Assembly (NCBI GenBank): GCA_037446605.1
Contig: JBBIIE010000006.1
Coordinates: 1 to 64,000, forward strand
DNA length: 64,000 bases
From: JANXAZ01 sp037446605
GTDB lineage: Bacteria; Pseudomonadota; Alphaproteobacteria; Geminicoccales; Geminicoccaceae
Reading direction: 5' to 3'
Numbering within the stretch: position 1 is the stretch's first letter; each line of letters begins with the position of its first letter. The position numbers and the translations under genes are program-made. The notes beneath the pieces are model-generated. The model saw nothing but the letters and a program-made list of their open reading frames with translations, made no database searches and was not told the DNA's origin. This document shows, piece after piece, positions 8,870-19,286 of this stretch.

Positions 8870-9805
8870 ATGCGGACCACCGCCGCGGCCCCGCAGGCTC
8901 CCGAGACCCCTGCCACCAGCCGGGCGTCGCTGTCGGCGCTGATCGTCGCCGTGACGATCCTCTGGGGCGCCAACTGGCCGGCGATGAAGATCGCGGTCCT
9001 GGAGCTCGAGCCCTGGACCTTCAGGGTGGTGACCGTGCTCGGTGCCGGCCTGACGCTCCTCCTGCTCGCCCGGATCACCGGCGAGCCGATCCGGATGGAG
9101 CGCCGGCTGGTCCTGCCGCACCTCGCGATCTCCCTCGCCGGGGTCACCCTCTGGCACATGCTGACCGCCTACGGCCTGATGTTCATCGGCGGCGGTCGGG
9201 CGGCCATCATCGCCTTCACCATGCCGGTCTGGGCGACGCTGTTGTCGATCCTCTTCCTCGGGGAGCGACCGACGCCGGCCATGGGCTTGGCGCTGGCGCT
9301 CGGGATGGCGGGCCTGGCGGTGCTGATCGGTCCGGACCTGGCCCGGGTGGGCGAGGCGCCGCTGGGCGCGCTCCTGATCCTCCTCGCCGCCATCGTCTGG
9401 GCGATCCAGACCGTCGCCACCAAGGCCTATGACTGGCGGATCGGCACCATGGCGCTCTCCGCCTGGCAGCTCCTGGCGGGTGGGGTGCCGATCCTCCTGG
9501 TGTGGTTCTGGCTCGGCGCCCCGCCCGACCCGGCGCGCCTGAGCCTCGAGGGGATCCTGGCGCTGCTCTACGTCGTGTTCGTGGCGCTCGTCTTCTGCTT
9601 CACGACGTTCCTGCGCATCGTCCGGCTCCTGCCGGCGATCGCGGCGTCGCTCAGCACCCTCGCCATCCCGGTCGTGGGGGTGGCGAGCTCGGCCTGGCTC
9701 CTGGGCGAGAGCGTCGGCCTGCGCGAGATCGCGGCACTCGTGCTGGTGCTCGCGGCGATCGGGCTCGTCCTCCTGCCGCGCGCGGTGGCCGCACGTCGCG
9801 GTTGA
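8870..9805 (+). CDS. EamA-family (DMT) transporter
   Basis: The 311-residue protein contains about ten hydrophobic helices organised as two EamA repeats, with AVTILWGANWPAMKIAV opening the first and LLAAIVWAIQTVATKAYDW the second. The drug/metabolite transporter superfamily exports amino acids, metabolites or drugs across the inner membrane. The substrate is not predictable. The ATG at 8870 follows a 117-base gap after the SDHAF4-like gene. It is followed by the recA promoter region. Confidence 0.88.
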   Translation: MRTTAAAPQAPETPATSRASLSALIVAVTILWGANWPAMKIAVLELEPWTFRVVTVLGAGLTLLLLARITGEPIRMERRLVLPHLAISLAGVTLWHMLTAYGLMFIGGGRAAIIAFTMPVWATLLSILFLGERPTPAMGLALALGMAGLAVLIGPDLARVGEAPLGALLILLAAIVWAIQTVATKAYDWRIGTMALSAWQLLAGGVPILLVWFWLGAPPDPARLSLEGILALLYVVFVALVFCFTTFLRIVRLLPAIAASLSTLAIPVVGVASSAWLLGESVGLREIAALVLVLAAIGLVLLPRAVAARRG

Positions 9806-9825
9806 GCCAGGGGCCACGCGGGCGT

Positions 9826-9853
9826 TTGCCGCCGCCCGGCCCTCCTCTATAAC
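9826..9853 (+). promoter_or_regulatory. Candidate recA promoter
   Basis: TTGCCG (9826-9831), 16 bases and TATAAC (9848-9853) make a reasonable housekeeping promoter 38 bases before the recA ATG. The 85-base gap contains no direct repeat of the alphaproteobacterial LexA type (GTTC-N7-GTTC or GAAC-N7-GAAC) and no palindromic CTGT-N8-ACAG that I can see. Confidence 0.5.
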
Positions 9854-9890
9854 GGTCCGGACACCACACCGATCGGACCGGGGACGGGAC

Positions 9891-10952
9891 ATGGCCGAAG
9901 CCGTCGTCAGCCGCCGCGAGGGCAGCGACCGCCAGCGCGCGCTCGACGCTGCGATCGCGCAGATCGAACGCGCCTTCGGCAAGGGCTCGCTGATGCGGCT
10001 CGGCCAGTCGGAGCGGCCGGCCGAGATCGAGACCATCTCGACCGGCTCGTTGGGCCTCGACATCGCCCTCGGTGTCGGCGGCCTGCCGCGCGGCCGCGTC
10101 GTCGAGATCTTCGGGCCGGAGAGCTCCGGCAAGACGACCCTGACGCTGCACGTCATCGCCGAGGCGCAGAAGGCCGGCGGCACCTGCGCCTTCATCGACG
10201 CCGAGCACGCGCTCGATCCGGGCTATGCCAGGAAGCTCGGCGTCGACCTCGAAGGCCTGTTGATCTCCCAGCCCGACACCGGCGAGCAGGCGCTCGAGAT
10301 CGCCGACACGCTGGTCCGCTCCGGGGCGATCGACGTGATCGTGGTCGACAGCGTGGCGGCGCTCGTGCCCAAGGCCGAGCTCGAGGGCGAGATGGGCGAT
10401 TCCCTGCCCGGCCTGCAGGCCCGGCTGATGAGCCAGGCGCTCCGCAAGCTCACCGCGTCGATCAACCGCTCGAAGTGCATGCTGATCTTCACCAACCAGA
10501 TCCGCAGCAAGATCGGGGTCATGTTCGGCAACCCCGAGACCACGACCGGCGGCAACGCCCTCAAGTTCTACGCGAGCGTCCGCCTCGACGTGCGCCGGAT
10601 CGGCTCCATCAAGGAGAAGGAGGAGGCGATCGGCAACCAGACCCGGGTGAAGGTGGTCAAGAACAAGGTGGCGCCGCCGTTCCGGGTGGTCGATTTCGAC
10701 ATCATGTACGGCGAGGGCATCTCGAAGACCGGTGAGCTGATCGACCTCGGCATGCGGGCCGGGCTCGTGGAGAAGTCGGGCTCCTGGTTCTCGTGGAACA
10801 GCCAGCGCATCGGCCAGGGGCGGGAGAACGCCAAGGCCTGGCTCAAGGAGCATCCCGAGGCGGCGGCCGAGCTCGAGCGGATGATCCGGTCGCGCGCCGG
10901 GGTCGGCGGCGGCATGTCGCTGCTCGAGGAGGACCGCACGCCGGAGGACTGA
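9891..10952 (+). CDS. recA: RecA recombinase
   Basis: The 353-residue product is a full-length RecA. It has the polymerisation motif and IERAFGKGSLMRLG near the N-terminus, Walker A GPESSGKT at residues 75-82, and IDVIVVDSVAALVPKAELEG containing Walker B. The DNA-binding loops L1 and L2 and the segment MLIFTNQIRSKIGVMFGNPE follow. RecA pairs homologous DNA and triggers LexA cleavage. The C-terminus (LLEEDRTPED) is acidic as usual. The gene stands alone, with the alanine exporter-type gene upstream and gabD 81 bases downstream. Confidence 0.98.
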   Translation: MAEAVVSRREGSDRQRALDAAIAQIERAFGKGSLMRLGQSERPAEIETISTGSLGLDIALGVGGLPRGRVVEIFGPESSGKTTLTLHVIAEAQKAGGTCAFIDAEHALDPGYARKLGVDLEGLLISQPDTGEQALEIADTLVRSGAIDVIVVDSVAALVPKAELEGEMGDSLPGLQARLMSQALRKLTASINRSKCMLIFTNQIRSKIGVMFGNPETTTGGNALKFYASVRLDVRRIGSIKEKEEAIGNQTRVKVVKNKVAPPFRVVDFDIMYGEGISKTGELIDLGMRAGLVEKSGSWFSWNSQRIGQGRENAKAWLKEHPEAAAELERMIRSRAGVGGGMSLLEEDRTPED

Positions 10953-11033
10953 GGGGACGTGACGCCGCCTGTACCGGCGGGGCGCGCTCCGGCAGAAGGA
11001 TCAGCGGCCCGGTCGGGCCGGGGAGGACGTGAC

Positions 11034-12515
11034 ATGGCCACCGCGCTCAAGGACACCCGCATCCAGCTCGCCGATCCGAAGCTGTTCCGCGAGCGCTGCT
11101 ACGTCGACGGGCAATGGATCGCGGCCGACAGCGGCCGCACGCTGGCGGTCGGCGATCCGGCCACGGGCGAGACGATCGGCAGCGTGCCGATGCTCGGCAT
11201 CGAGGAGACGCGCCGGGCGATCCGTGCGGCCGAGGCGGCGCTGCCGGCCTGGCGGGCACGCACCGCCAAGGAGCGGGCGGCGATCCTCCGTCGCTGGTTC
11301 GATCTCATCATGGCGAACGCCGACGATCTCGCCCATCTGATGACCCGCGAGCAGGGCAAGCCGTTGGCGGAGGCCAAGGGAGAGGTCGCCTACGGCGCCT
11401 CGTTCGTGGAGTGGTTCGCGGAGGAGGCCAAGCGCGTCTACGGCGACGTGATCCCGCAGACCGTGGGCTCGCGGCGGATCCTCGTGCTCAAGCAGCCGGT
11501 CGGGGTCTGCGCGGCGATCACGCCCTGGAACTTCCCGAACGCGATGATCACGCGCAAGTGCGCGCCCGGGCTGGCGGTCGGCTGCACGATGGTGGTCCGG
11601 CCGGCCTCGGCCACGCCCTTCTCGGCGCTGGCGCTCGCCGAGCTCGCCGAGCGCGCCGGGGTCCCCAAGGGCGTGTTCAACGTGGTGAGCGGTGCGGCCA
11701 CCACGGTCGGTACCGAGCTCGCCACCAACAAGACGATCCGCAAGCTCTCGTTCACGGGCTCGACCGCGGTCGGCAAGATCCTGCTCAAGCAGGCCGCCGA
11801 CACCGTCAAGCGGGTCAGCATGGAGCTCGGTGGCCACGCTCCCTTCATCGTCTTCGACGACGCCGACATCGAGGCGGCGGTGCAGGGAGCTATCGCCTGC
11901 AAGTTCCGCAACTGCGGCCAGACCTGCGTCTGCACCAACCGGATCTACGTCCAGGACGGCGTGTTCGATGCGTTCTCGCGCAAGCTCGCCGAGGCCGTGG
12001 CCGAGCTCAAGGTCGGCCCGGGCACCGAGCCGGGCGTGGTGATCGGGCCGCTGATCGATGGTGCCGCGGTGGCCAAGGTCGAGCAGCACGTGGCGGATGC
12101 CACCGCCAAGGGTGCCCGGATCACGATCGGCGGCAAGCGGCACGCGCTCGGCGGCCAGTTCTTCGAGCCGACCGTGCTCGCCAACTGCAACGCCTCGATG
12201 CTGATCGCGCAGGAGGAGACCTTCGGCCCGGTGGCGCCGCTCTTCCGCTTCAGGACCGAGGACGAGGTCATCGCGCTCGCCAACGCCAGCGATGTCGGCC
12301 TCGCCGGCTACTTCTACGCGCGCGATCTGGGTCGCGTGTTCCGCGTGGCCGAGGCGCTCGAGGTCGGCCTGGTCGGGGTCAACGACGGGGTGATCGCGAC
12401 CGAGGTCGCACCCTTCGGTGGCGTCAAGGAGAGCGGCATCGGCCGCGAGGGCTCGCGCTACGGCGTCGACGAGTATCTCGAGGTCAAGTATGTGAGCCTG
12501 GGCGGCATCTCCTGA
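11034..12515 (+). CDS. gabD: Succinate-semialdehyde dehydrogenase (NAD(P)+)
   Basis: The 493-residue aldehyde dehydrogenase matches GabD, which oxidises succinate semialdehyde to succinate at the end of GABA catabolism. Diagnostic segments are ITPWNFPNAMITRKCAPG, the general-base glutamate in MELGGHAPFIVFDDAD (about residue 264), and the catalytic cysteine in GQTCVCTNRIYVQDG (about residue 300), with the paired cysteine typical of SSADH. The ATG at 11034 is preceded by GGGGAGGACGTGAC. No GABA aminotransferase is nearby, so a related semialdehyde such as glutarate semialdehyde remains possible. Confidence 0.88.
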   Translation: MATALKDTRIQLADPKLFRERCYVDGQWIAADSGRTLAVGDPATGETIGSVPMLGIEETRRAIRAAEAALPAWRARTAKERAAILRRWFDLIMANADDLAHLMTREQGKPLAEAKGEVAYGASFVEWFAEEAKRVYGDVIPQTVGSRRILVLKQPVGVCAAITPWNFPNAMITRKCAPGLAVGCTMVVRPASATPFSALALAELAERAGVPKGVFNVVSGAATTVGTELATNKTIRKLSFTGSTAVGKILLKQAADTVKRVSMELGGHAPFIVFDDADIEAAVQGAIACKFRNCGQTCVCTNRIYVQDGVFDAFSRKLAEAVAELKVGPGTEPGVVIGPLIDGAAVAKVEQHVADATAKGARITIGGKRHALGGQFFEPTVLANCNASMLIAQEETFGPVAPLFRFRTEDEVIALANASDVGLAGYFYARDLGRVFRVAEALEVGLVGVNDGVIATEVAPFGGVKESGIGREGSRYGVDEYLEVKYVSLGGIS

Positions 12516-12523
12516 GCGCCGCC

Positions 12524-13918
12524 GTGGCGGACGTCGATCTGCTCGTCATCGGCGCCGGCTCGGGCGGCGTGGCCTGCGCCCGCCGCGCCGCCCACCACGG
12601 CGCGCGCGTGGCGATCGCCGAATCGGGCCGGGTCGGTGGCACCTGCGTGATCCGCGGGTGCGTGCCCAAGAAGCTCATGCATCTGGGCGCGCATTTCCGC
12701 GACCTGTTCCGCGCAGCCGGCGGCTATGGCTGGCGTCGGGGCGAGCCGCTGCTCGACTTCCAGGCCCTCCTCGAGGCACGCAACGCCGAGATCGCCCGCC
12801 TCAACCGCGTCTATCTCGGCATGCTGGAGAGCGCCGGCGTGCGGCTCCTCGTGGGCCGGGCCAGGCTCCTCGGGCGGGAGGCGGCCGGCTTCCGGGTGGC
12901 GGTCGACGGCGAGGAGCTCCTCGCCGAGCGGGTCGTGGTGGCGGTCGGTGCCCGACCCAGCCTGCCGCCGCTTCCGGGCGTCGAGCACGCCTCGACCTCG
13001 GACCAGCTGCTGGAGGGGGTCTACCCCCTCCCGCGCCGGCTGGCCGTGGTCGGAGCCGGCTACATCGGCGTGGAGCTCGCGAGCATCTTCGCCCATCTCG
13101 GCAGCGAGGTGCGCCTGGTCTTCCGGGGCGACGAGCCGCTGCGCGGCTTCGACGGCGACCTGCGGCGGGAACTGGCGGGCGCGCTTTCGCGGTCGGGCGT
13201 CCAGCTCGTGCCCGGCACGCGGCCGGACGGCATCCGCGCCGTCGGCGCGGCCAAGGTGCTCGACACCAGCTCGGGGCCGGTCGAGGCCGATCTCGTGCTG
13301 CTCGCGACCGGCCGGCGGCCGATCGCCAACACCGCGGGCCTCGGCCTCGAGGAGCTCGGCGTACGGCTCGGCGCGGACGGCTCGGTGCCGGTCGACGCGC
13401 ACTACGAGACGGCGGTCGCGGGGTTGTTGGCGGTCGGCGACTGCTCCGACCATGCCGGCAACGGGCTCGACGCGGCGCAGCACGACCTGACGCCCGTGGC
13501 GATCGCCGAAGGCCGAGCGGTGGCCGAGCGGCTGTTCAACGCCAACCCGCGGACGGTCGCCTACGCGACCGTGCCGACCGCGGTCTTCAGCCTGCCGCAG
13601 GCGGCCTCGGTCGGATTGAGCGAGGAGCGGGCGCGGGCGCTGGGCCACGCCGTGACGATCTATCAGACCCGCTTCCGGCCGATGCTCGAGACCCTCGGCG
13701 GCGGCGAGGAGCGGATCTTCATGAAGCTCGTCGTCGACGCCTCCGACGACCGGGTCCTGGGCTGCCACCTCGTGGGCGGCGAGGCGGCCGAGATCGTGCA
13801 GGGATTCGCCGTGGCCTTGACCTGCGGGGCGACCAAGGCGCAATTCGACGCCACGGTGGCGCTGCACCCGACCGCCGCCGAGGAGCTCGTCACGATGTGG
13901 CGGCCGGTCGCACGCTGA
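12524..13918 (+). CDS. gor: Glutathione-disulfide reductase
   Basis: The 464-residue flavoprotein reduces oxidised glutathione with NADPH. It has the FAD Rossmann motif VIGAGSGG, the redox pair Cys41/Cys46 in GGTCVIRGCVPKK, the second nucleotide site VVGAGYIGVELASIF, and the catalytic histidine in ALHPTAAEELVTM at the C-terminus. The VIRGCVPKK form is typical of glutathione reductase. The open frame extends far upstream through gabD as an artefact; the GTG at 12524, nine bases after the gabD stop, gives the family N-terminus. It probably shares the gabD transcript. Confidence 0.92.
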   Translation: MADVDLLVIGAGSGGVACARRAAHHGARVAIAESGRVGGTCVIRGCVPKKLMHLGAHFRDLFRAAGGYGWRRGEPLLDFQALLEARNAEIARLNRVYLGMLESAGVRLLVGRARLLGREAAGFRVAVDGEELLAERVVVAVGARPSLPPLPGVEHASTSDQLLEGVYPLPRRLAVVGAGYIGVELASIFAHLGSEVRLVFRGDEPLRGFDGDLRRELAGALSRSGVQLVPGTRPDGIRAVGAAKVLDTSSGPVEADLVLLATGRRPIANTAGLGLEELGVRLGADGSVPVDAHYETAVAGLLAVGDCSDHAGNGLDAAQHDLTPVAIAEGRAVAERLFNANPRTVAYATVPTAVFSLPQAASVGLSEERARALGHAVTIYQTRFRPMLETLGGGEERIFMKLVVDASDDRVLGCHLVGGEAAEIVQGFAVALTCGATKAQFDATVALHPTAAEELVTMWRPVAR

Positions 13919-13940
13919 CCGGCCCGAGAGGAAGGCGCCG

Positions 13941-15314
13941 ATGAGCGGGAACTGGACGCCGGACGGCTGGCGGGCGAAGCCGTGCCGGCAGATGCCGGTC
14001 TACGAGGACGAGGCGGCGCTGGCCGAGGTCGAGCGCGAGCTCGCGTCATATCCGCCCCTGGTGTTCGCGGGCGAGGCCCGCACGCTTCAGGACAAGCTCG
14101 CCGAGGTCGCCGCCGGTCGGGCGTTCCTCCTCCAGGGCGGCGACTGCGCCGAGGCGTTCGCCGACTTCAACGCCAACAAGATCCGCGACTGGCTGCGCGT
14201 GTTCCTGCAGATGGCCGTGGTGCTGACCTTCGGTGCCGGGCTGCCGGTCGTGAAGGTGGGGCGGATCGCCGGCCAGTTCGCCAAGCCGCGATCGGCGCCG
14301 GTCGAGCGCCAGGGCGAGGTCGAGCTGCCCGCCTATCGCGGCGACATCGTCAACGCCATGGAGTTCACCGATGCCGCCCGTCGCGCCGACCCGACGCGGC
14401 AACTGCGCGCGTACACCCAGGCCGCGGCGACGCTGAACCTGCTGCGCGCCTTCAGCGAGGGTGGCTACGCCTCGCTCACCCGGGTGCACTCCTGGATGGT
14501 CGACAATGTCGCGCGCTCGCCCTGGGGCCAGCGCTACCGCGACCTCGCCGACCGGATCACCGAGACACTCGATTTCATGCGCGCCTGCGGCATCTCCGAC
14601 TCCACGACCCCGGAGATCGCGCGGACGACGCTCTACACCTCGCACGAGGCCCTCCTGCTCGGCTTCGAGCAGGCCCTGACGCGGACCGATTCGACCACGG
14701 GGCGCATCTACGACACCTCGGCCCACTTCCTCTGGGTAGGCGACCGGACCCGTCAGCTCGACGGGGCGCATGTCGAGTTCCTGCGCGGCATTGCCAATCC
14801 GCTCGGCGTCAAGGCCGGTCCGTCCATGACCGCCGACGAGCTGCTGCGCCTGTGCGACGTCCTCGATCCGCGCAACGAGCCCGGCCGGCTCACGGTCATC
14901 AGCCGGATGGGGCACGACAAGGTCGAGCGGCTCCTCGTGCCGCTGATCCGGGCCCTGCGCCGCGAGGGGCGCGCGGTCGTCTGGGCGTGCGACCCGATGC
15001 ACGGCAACACCATCACCTCGAACGGCTACAAGACCCGGCCCTTCGACCGGATCCGCGCCGAGGTGGAGAGCTTCTTCGCGGTGCACAAGGCGGAGGGCAC
15101 CCACGCCGGCGGCATCCATCTGGAGATGACGGGTGACGACGTCACCGAGTGCCTGGGCGGTGCCCAGGCGGTGACCGAGGCCTGCCTCGCGTCGCGCTAC
15201 CATACCCAGTGCGATCCGCGGCTGAACGCCCAGCAGAGCCTCGAGCTCGCCTTCACCATGGCGCAGGCGCTCAAGGAGGAGCGTCAGGCGCAGCGGGTGG
15301 CGGCGGCCTCGTGA
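13941..15314 (+). CDS. Class II 3-deoxy-D-arabino-heptulosonate-7-phosphate synthase
   Basis: The 457-residue enzyme is the plant-like (AroA-II) form that joins phosphoenolpyruvate and erythrose-4-phosphate at the entry to aromatic amino acid synthesis. Recognisable segments include LLQGGDCAEAF, VKVGRIAGQFAKPRS, YRGDIVN, VWACDPMHGNT and GGIHLEMTGDDVTECLGG. Length fits the class. The ATG at 13941 lies 22 bases after gor. Its stop codon overlaps the GTG of the next gene (GTGA), so expression of the two is probably coupled although the pathways differ. Confidence 0.95.
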   Translation: MSGNWTPDGWRAKPCRQMPVYEDEAALAEVERELASYPPLVFAGEARTLQDKLAEVAAGRAFLLQGGDCAEAFADFNANKIRDWLRVFLQMAVVLTFGAGLPVVKVGRIAGQFAKPRSAPVERQGEVELPAYRGDIVNAMEFTDAARRADPTRQLRAYTQAAATLNLLRAFSEGGYASLTRVHSWMVDNVARSPWGQRYRDLADRITETLDFMRACGISDSTTPEIARTTLYTSHEALLLGFEQALTRTDSTTGRIYDTSAHFLWVGDRTRQLDGAHVEFLRGIANPLGVKAGPSMTADELLRLCDVLDPRNEPGRLTVISRMGHDKVERLLVPLIRALRREGRAVVWACDPMHGNTITSNGYKTRPFDRIRAEVESFFAVHKAEGTHAGGIHLEMTGDDVTECLGGAQAVTEACLASRYHTQCDPRLNAQQSLELAFTMAQALKEERQAQRVAAAS

Positions 15315-16543
15315 GCGACCGCGGCGAGCCGGACCCGGGACCCTCGGCCCAGGTGGCTGCTTCCACCGCCGATCCTCCGGTCGTGGCGAGCAGCCCGCTC
15401 GGGCCCGAGATCGGTCGGCACGCCGACACCTATTTCCGCAAGACCCGGGCGATCGTCGAGCGGTTCGGCGACTGCCGGGTGACCTACGCCGTCTTCATGC
15501 GCCGGCCGGTGGTGGCGGCCCCGCGCCTGGCACTCGAGTGGCTCGCCCGGGTCGAGCGCGAGCGCGGCACCCGCTTCGAGGTGGAACGGCTGTTCGCGGA
15601 AGGCGATTGGGTCGGCGCCGGCGAGCCGCTGCTCTACGTACGCGGTTCGTTCCGGCATCTGGTCGACCTGGAGACCAATCTCCTGCAGAAGATCGGTCCG
15701 GCCTGCGTCGCCGCGTTCAACGCCTACTCGATGTGCATCGACCTGCCCTATGTCGGCTTCCTCGCCATGGACGCCCGCCACTGCGCCGGGCTCGAGATGG
15801 CCGAGATGATGGCCTATGCGGCGAGCGTCGGCTCGATGCGGGCGCGCACCGAGACCGATGCGGTGGGCTTCATCGGCAACGCGACCGATGCCACCGCGCA
15901 CTTCTTCGGTCGCACCCGTGGTCTCGGCACGATGCCGCACGCCCTGATCGGCTACGCCGGTTCCACGGTCCGCGCCGCCGAGATGTTCCACGAAACCTTC
16001 CCCGACGATCCGCTCTATGTGCTGGTCGACTATTTCGGCCGCGAGGTCACGGATGCGCTCGAGGTCTGCCAGCGCTTTCCCGAACTCGCTCGGGAAGGCC
16101 GGCTGGGGGTACGGCTCGACACCCATGGCGGGCGGTTCCTCGAGGGCCTGGACGTGGCTGCCTCCTACGCGGTGCTGGAGCGGCACGCGCCGCAGGCGAT
16201 CCGGACCTACCGGACACCCGAGGAGCTCGCCTGGCTCACCGGGACGGGTGTCACCGCAGCGGCCATCTTCCACGTGCGGGAACGCCTCGATGCGGCCGGC
16301 TTCCCCAAGGTCAAGATCATCGCGAGCTCCGGCTTCTCGCCGCAGAAGTGCAAGCTGATGGCGAGCGTGCGGGCGCCGATCGACGTCATCGGCACGGGCT
16401 CCTACCTGCCGGAGCGCTGGAGCGAGACCTACGCCACCGCCGACGTGATCGACTATGACGGCGTGTCGCGGGTCAAGGTCGGGCGCGAGTTCCTGTTCGA
16501 TCGGCCGCGCGGCCCGGCCGGTTCGACCGGGGCCTCCGGTTGA
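15311..16543 (+). CDS. pncB: Nicotinate phosphoribosyltransferase
   Basis: The 410-residue protein matches nicotinate phosphoribosyltransferase, which converts nicotinate and PRPP to nicotinate mononucleotide for NAD salvage. The DTYF motif near residue 41 (GRHADTYFRKTRAIVE), the LETNLLQKIGPACVAAFN segment, RLDTHGGRFLEGLD and VKIIASSGFSPQK in the phosphate-binding barrel are in the expected order. A proline/alanine-rich N-terminal stretch of about 30 residues precedes the domain. The GTG at 15311 overlaps the DAHP synthase stop. It converges on the DUF3047 gene with 21 bases between stops. Confidence 0.85.
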   Translation: MSDRGEPDPGPSAQVAASTADPPVVASSPLGPEIGRHADTYFRKTRAIVERFGDCRVTYAVFMRRPVVAAPRLALEWLARVERERGTRFEVERLFAEGDWVGAGEPLLYVRGSFRHLVDLETNLLQKIGPACVAAFNAYSMCIDLPYVGFLAMDARHCAGLEMAEMMAYAASVGSMRARTETDAVGFIGNATDATAHFFGRTRGLGTMPHALIGYAGSTVRAAEMFHETFPDDPLYVLVDYFGREVTDALEVCQRFPELAREGRLGVRLDTHGGRFLEGLDVAASYAVLERHAPQAIRTYRTPEELAWLTGTGVTAAAIFHVRERLDAAGFPKVKIIASSGFSPQKCKLMASVRAPIDVIGTGSYLPERWSETYATADVIDYDGVSRVKVGREFLFDRPRGPAGSTGASG

Positions 16544-16564
16544 AGGGACGTGGCCGGGGTCGGC

Positions 16565-17278
16565 TCAGCCGCGCGGCAGCCAGGTGAAGGCTCCGACCCG
16601 GGCGCGCGCCGTGCCGAGCGTGTCGTCGCTGTCGGCACCCACGCCGATCTGGACGACCGAGGTCGGTTCCTCGCCGAACGCCTCGCGGAAGTCCGAGCCG
16701 ATGTCGACCCGCTCCTCGAGCCAGGTGCCCATCGGCGCGCCGAGCCCGCGCAGGACACGGATGCGGCTGCCGGTCGGCAGGTAGGGATTGTCGAACCAGC
16801 CGCTCGACCGCCCGTCGCCGCCCCAGACATAGCTCAACATGCGCCCGGGCAGCTCGCGCTCGGTGAACGAGCCCAGGATCGCCCGCACGCTCCGCTCGAG
16901 AAGGCTCGCCCGCTCGGGTACGTAGGCGAAGGCGACATAGACGGCCAGCGAGCGATCGTCGCCGCCCTTGCGGCCGAGGTCGGTGGGTGGCACCGCCTCG
17001 TCGATCCGCCAGCGCCAGCCGAGGATCGGCGTGGCCCGCAGGTCCGCGGGAAGGTCGAGCCAGATCACCGAGACGGAAGCACGGCTCTCGATCCGGATGC
17101 TGCCGTCCGGCTCGAGCGCGTAGCTGTTGCCGGGCTTGTCGCGGAAGGCGAGCTCCTGCCAGCCGAGCGCCACGAGCTTCGGGTCGACGGCGGCGCGGGC
17201 CGATCCGGCTACGGCCGAGCTCCCGGCCGCGAGGGCCAGGAGAGCGCGACGTCGCCAGGGCCTGTCCATCGGTTGCAT
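16565..17278 (-). CDS. DUF3047 family secreted protein
   Basis: The 237-residue protein has an arginine-rich N-terminus (PWRRRALLALAAG) followed by a hydrophobic stretch and an AxA-type cleavage site (SARAAVDP), consistent with a Sec or weak Tat signal. The mature part contains LGWRWRIDEAVPPTDLGRKG and FVPER-like AFAYVPERASL, LSYVWGG and FDNPYLPTGSR, which match DUF3047. The function of that family is unknown; periplasmic or outer-membrane association is likely. The ATG at 17278 is used; ATG at 17269 is nearly as good. It is divergent from the acetoacetyl-CoA synthetase gene. Confidence 0.78.
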   Translation of the reverse strand: MQPMDRPWRRRALLALAAGSSAVAGSARAAVDPKLVALGWQELAFRDKPGNSYALEPDGSIRIESRASVSVIWLDLPADLRATPILGWRWRIDEAVPPTDLGRKGGDDRSLAVYVAFAYVPERASLLERSVRAILGSFTERELPGRMLSYVWGGDGRSSGWFDNPYLPTGSRIRVLRGLGAPMGTWLEERVDIGSDFREAFGEEPTSVVQIGVGADSDDTLGTARARVGAFTWLPRG

Positions 17279-17342
17279 TTGCCGCACGGCTCCCAACAAT
17301 GACGCCGGCAGACTAGCTGCGGCGAGCGCTCGGGAGGAGAGC

Positions 17343-19283
<1,941 letters not shown>

Positions 19284-19286
19284 GGC

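Noticed and set aside
10953..11033. Terminator between recA and gabD
   Set aside because: Only a short imperfect GCCGCC/GGCGG pairing is present, with no T-run.
11114..12523. Upstream extension of the glutathione reductase frame through gabD
   Set aside because: The translated part is arginine-rich shadow sequence of gabD. Family similarity begins at the GTG at 12524.
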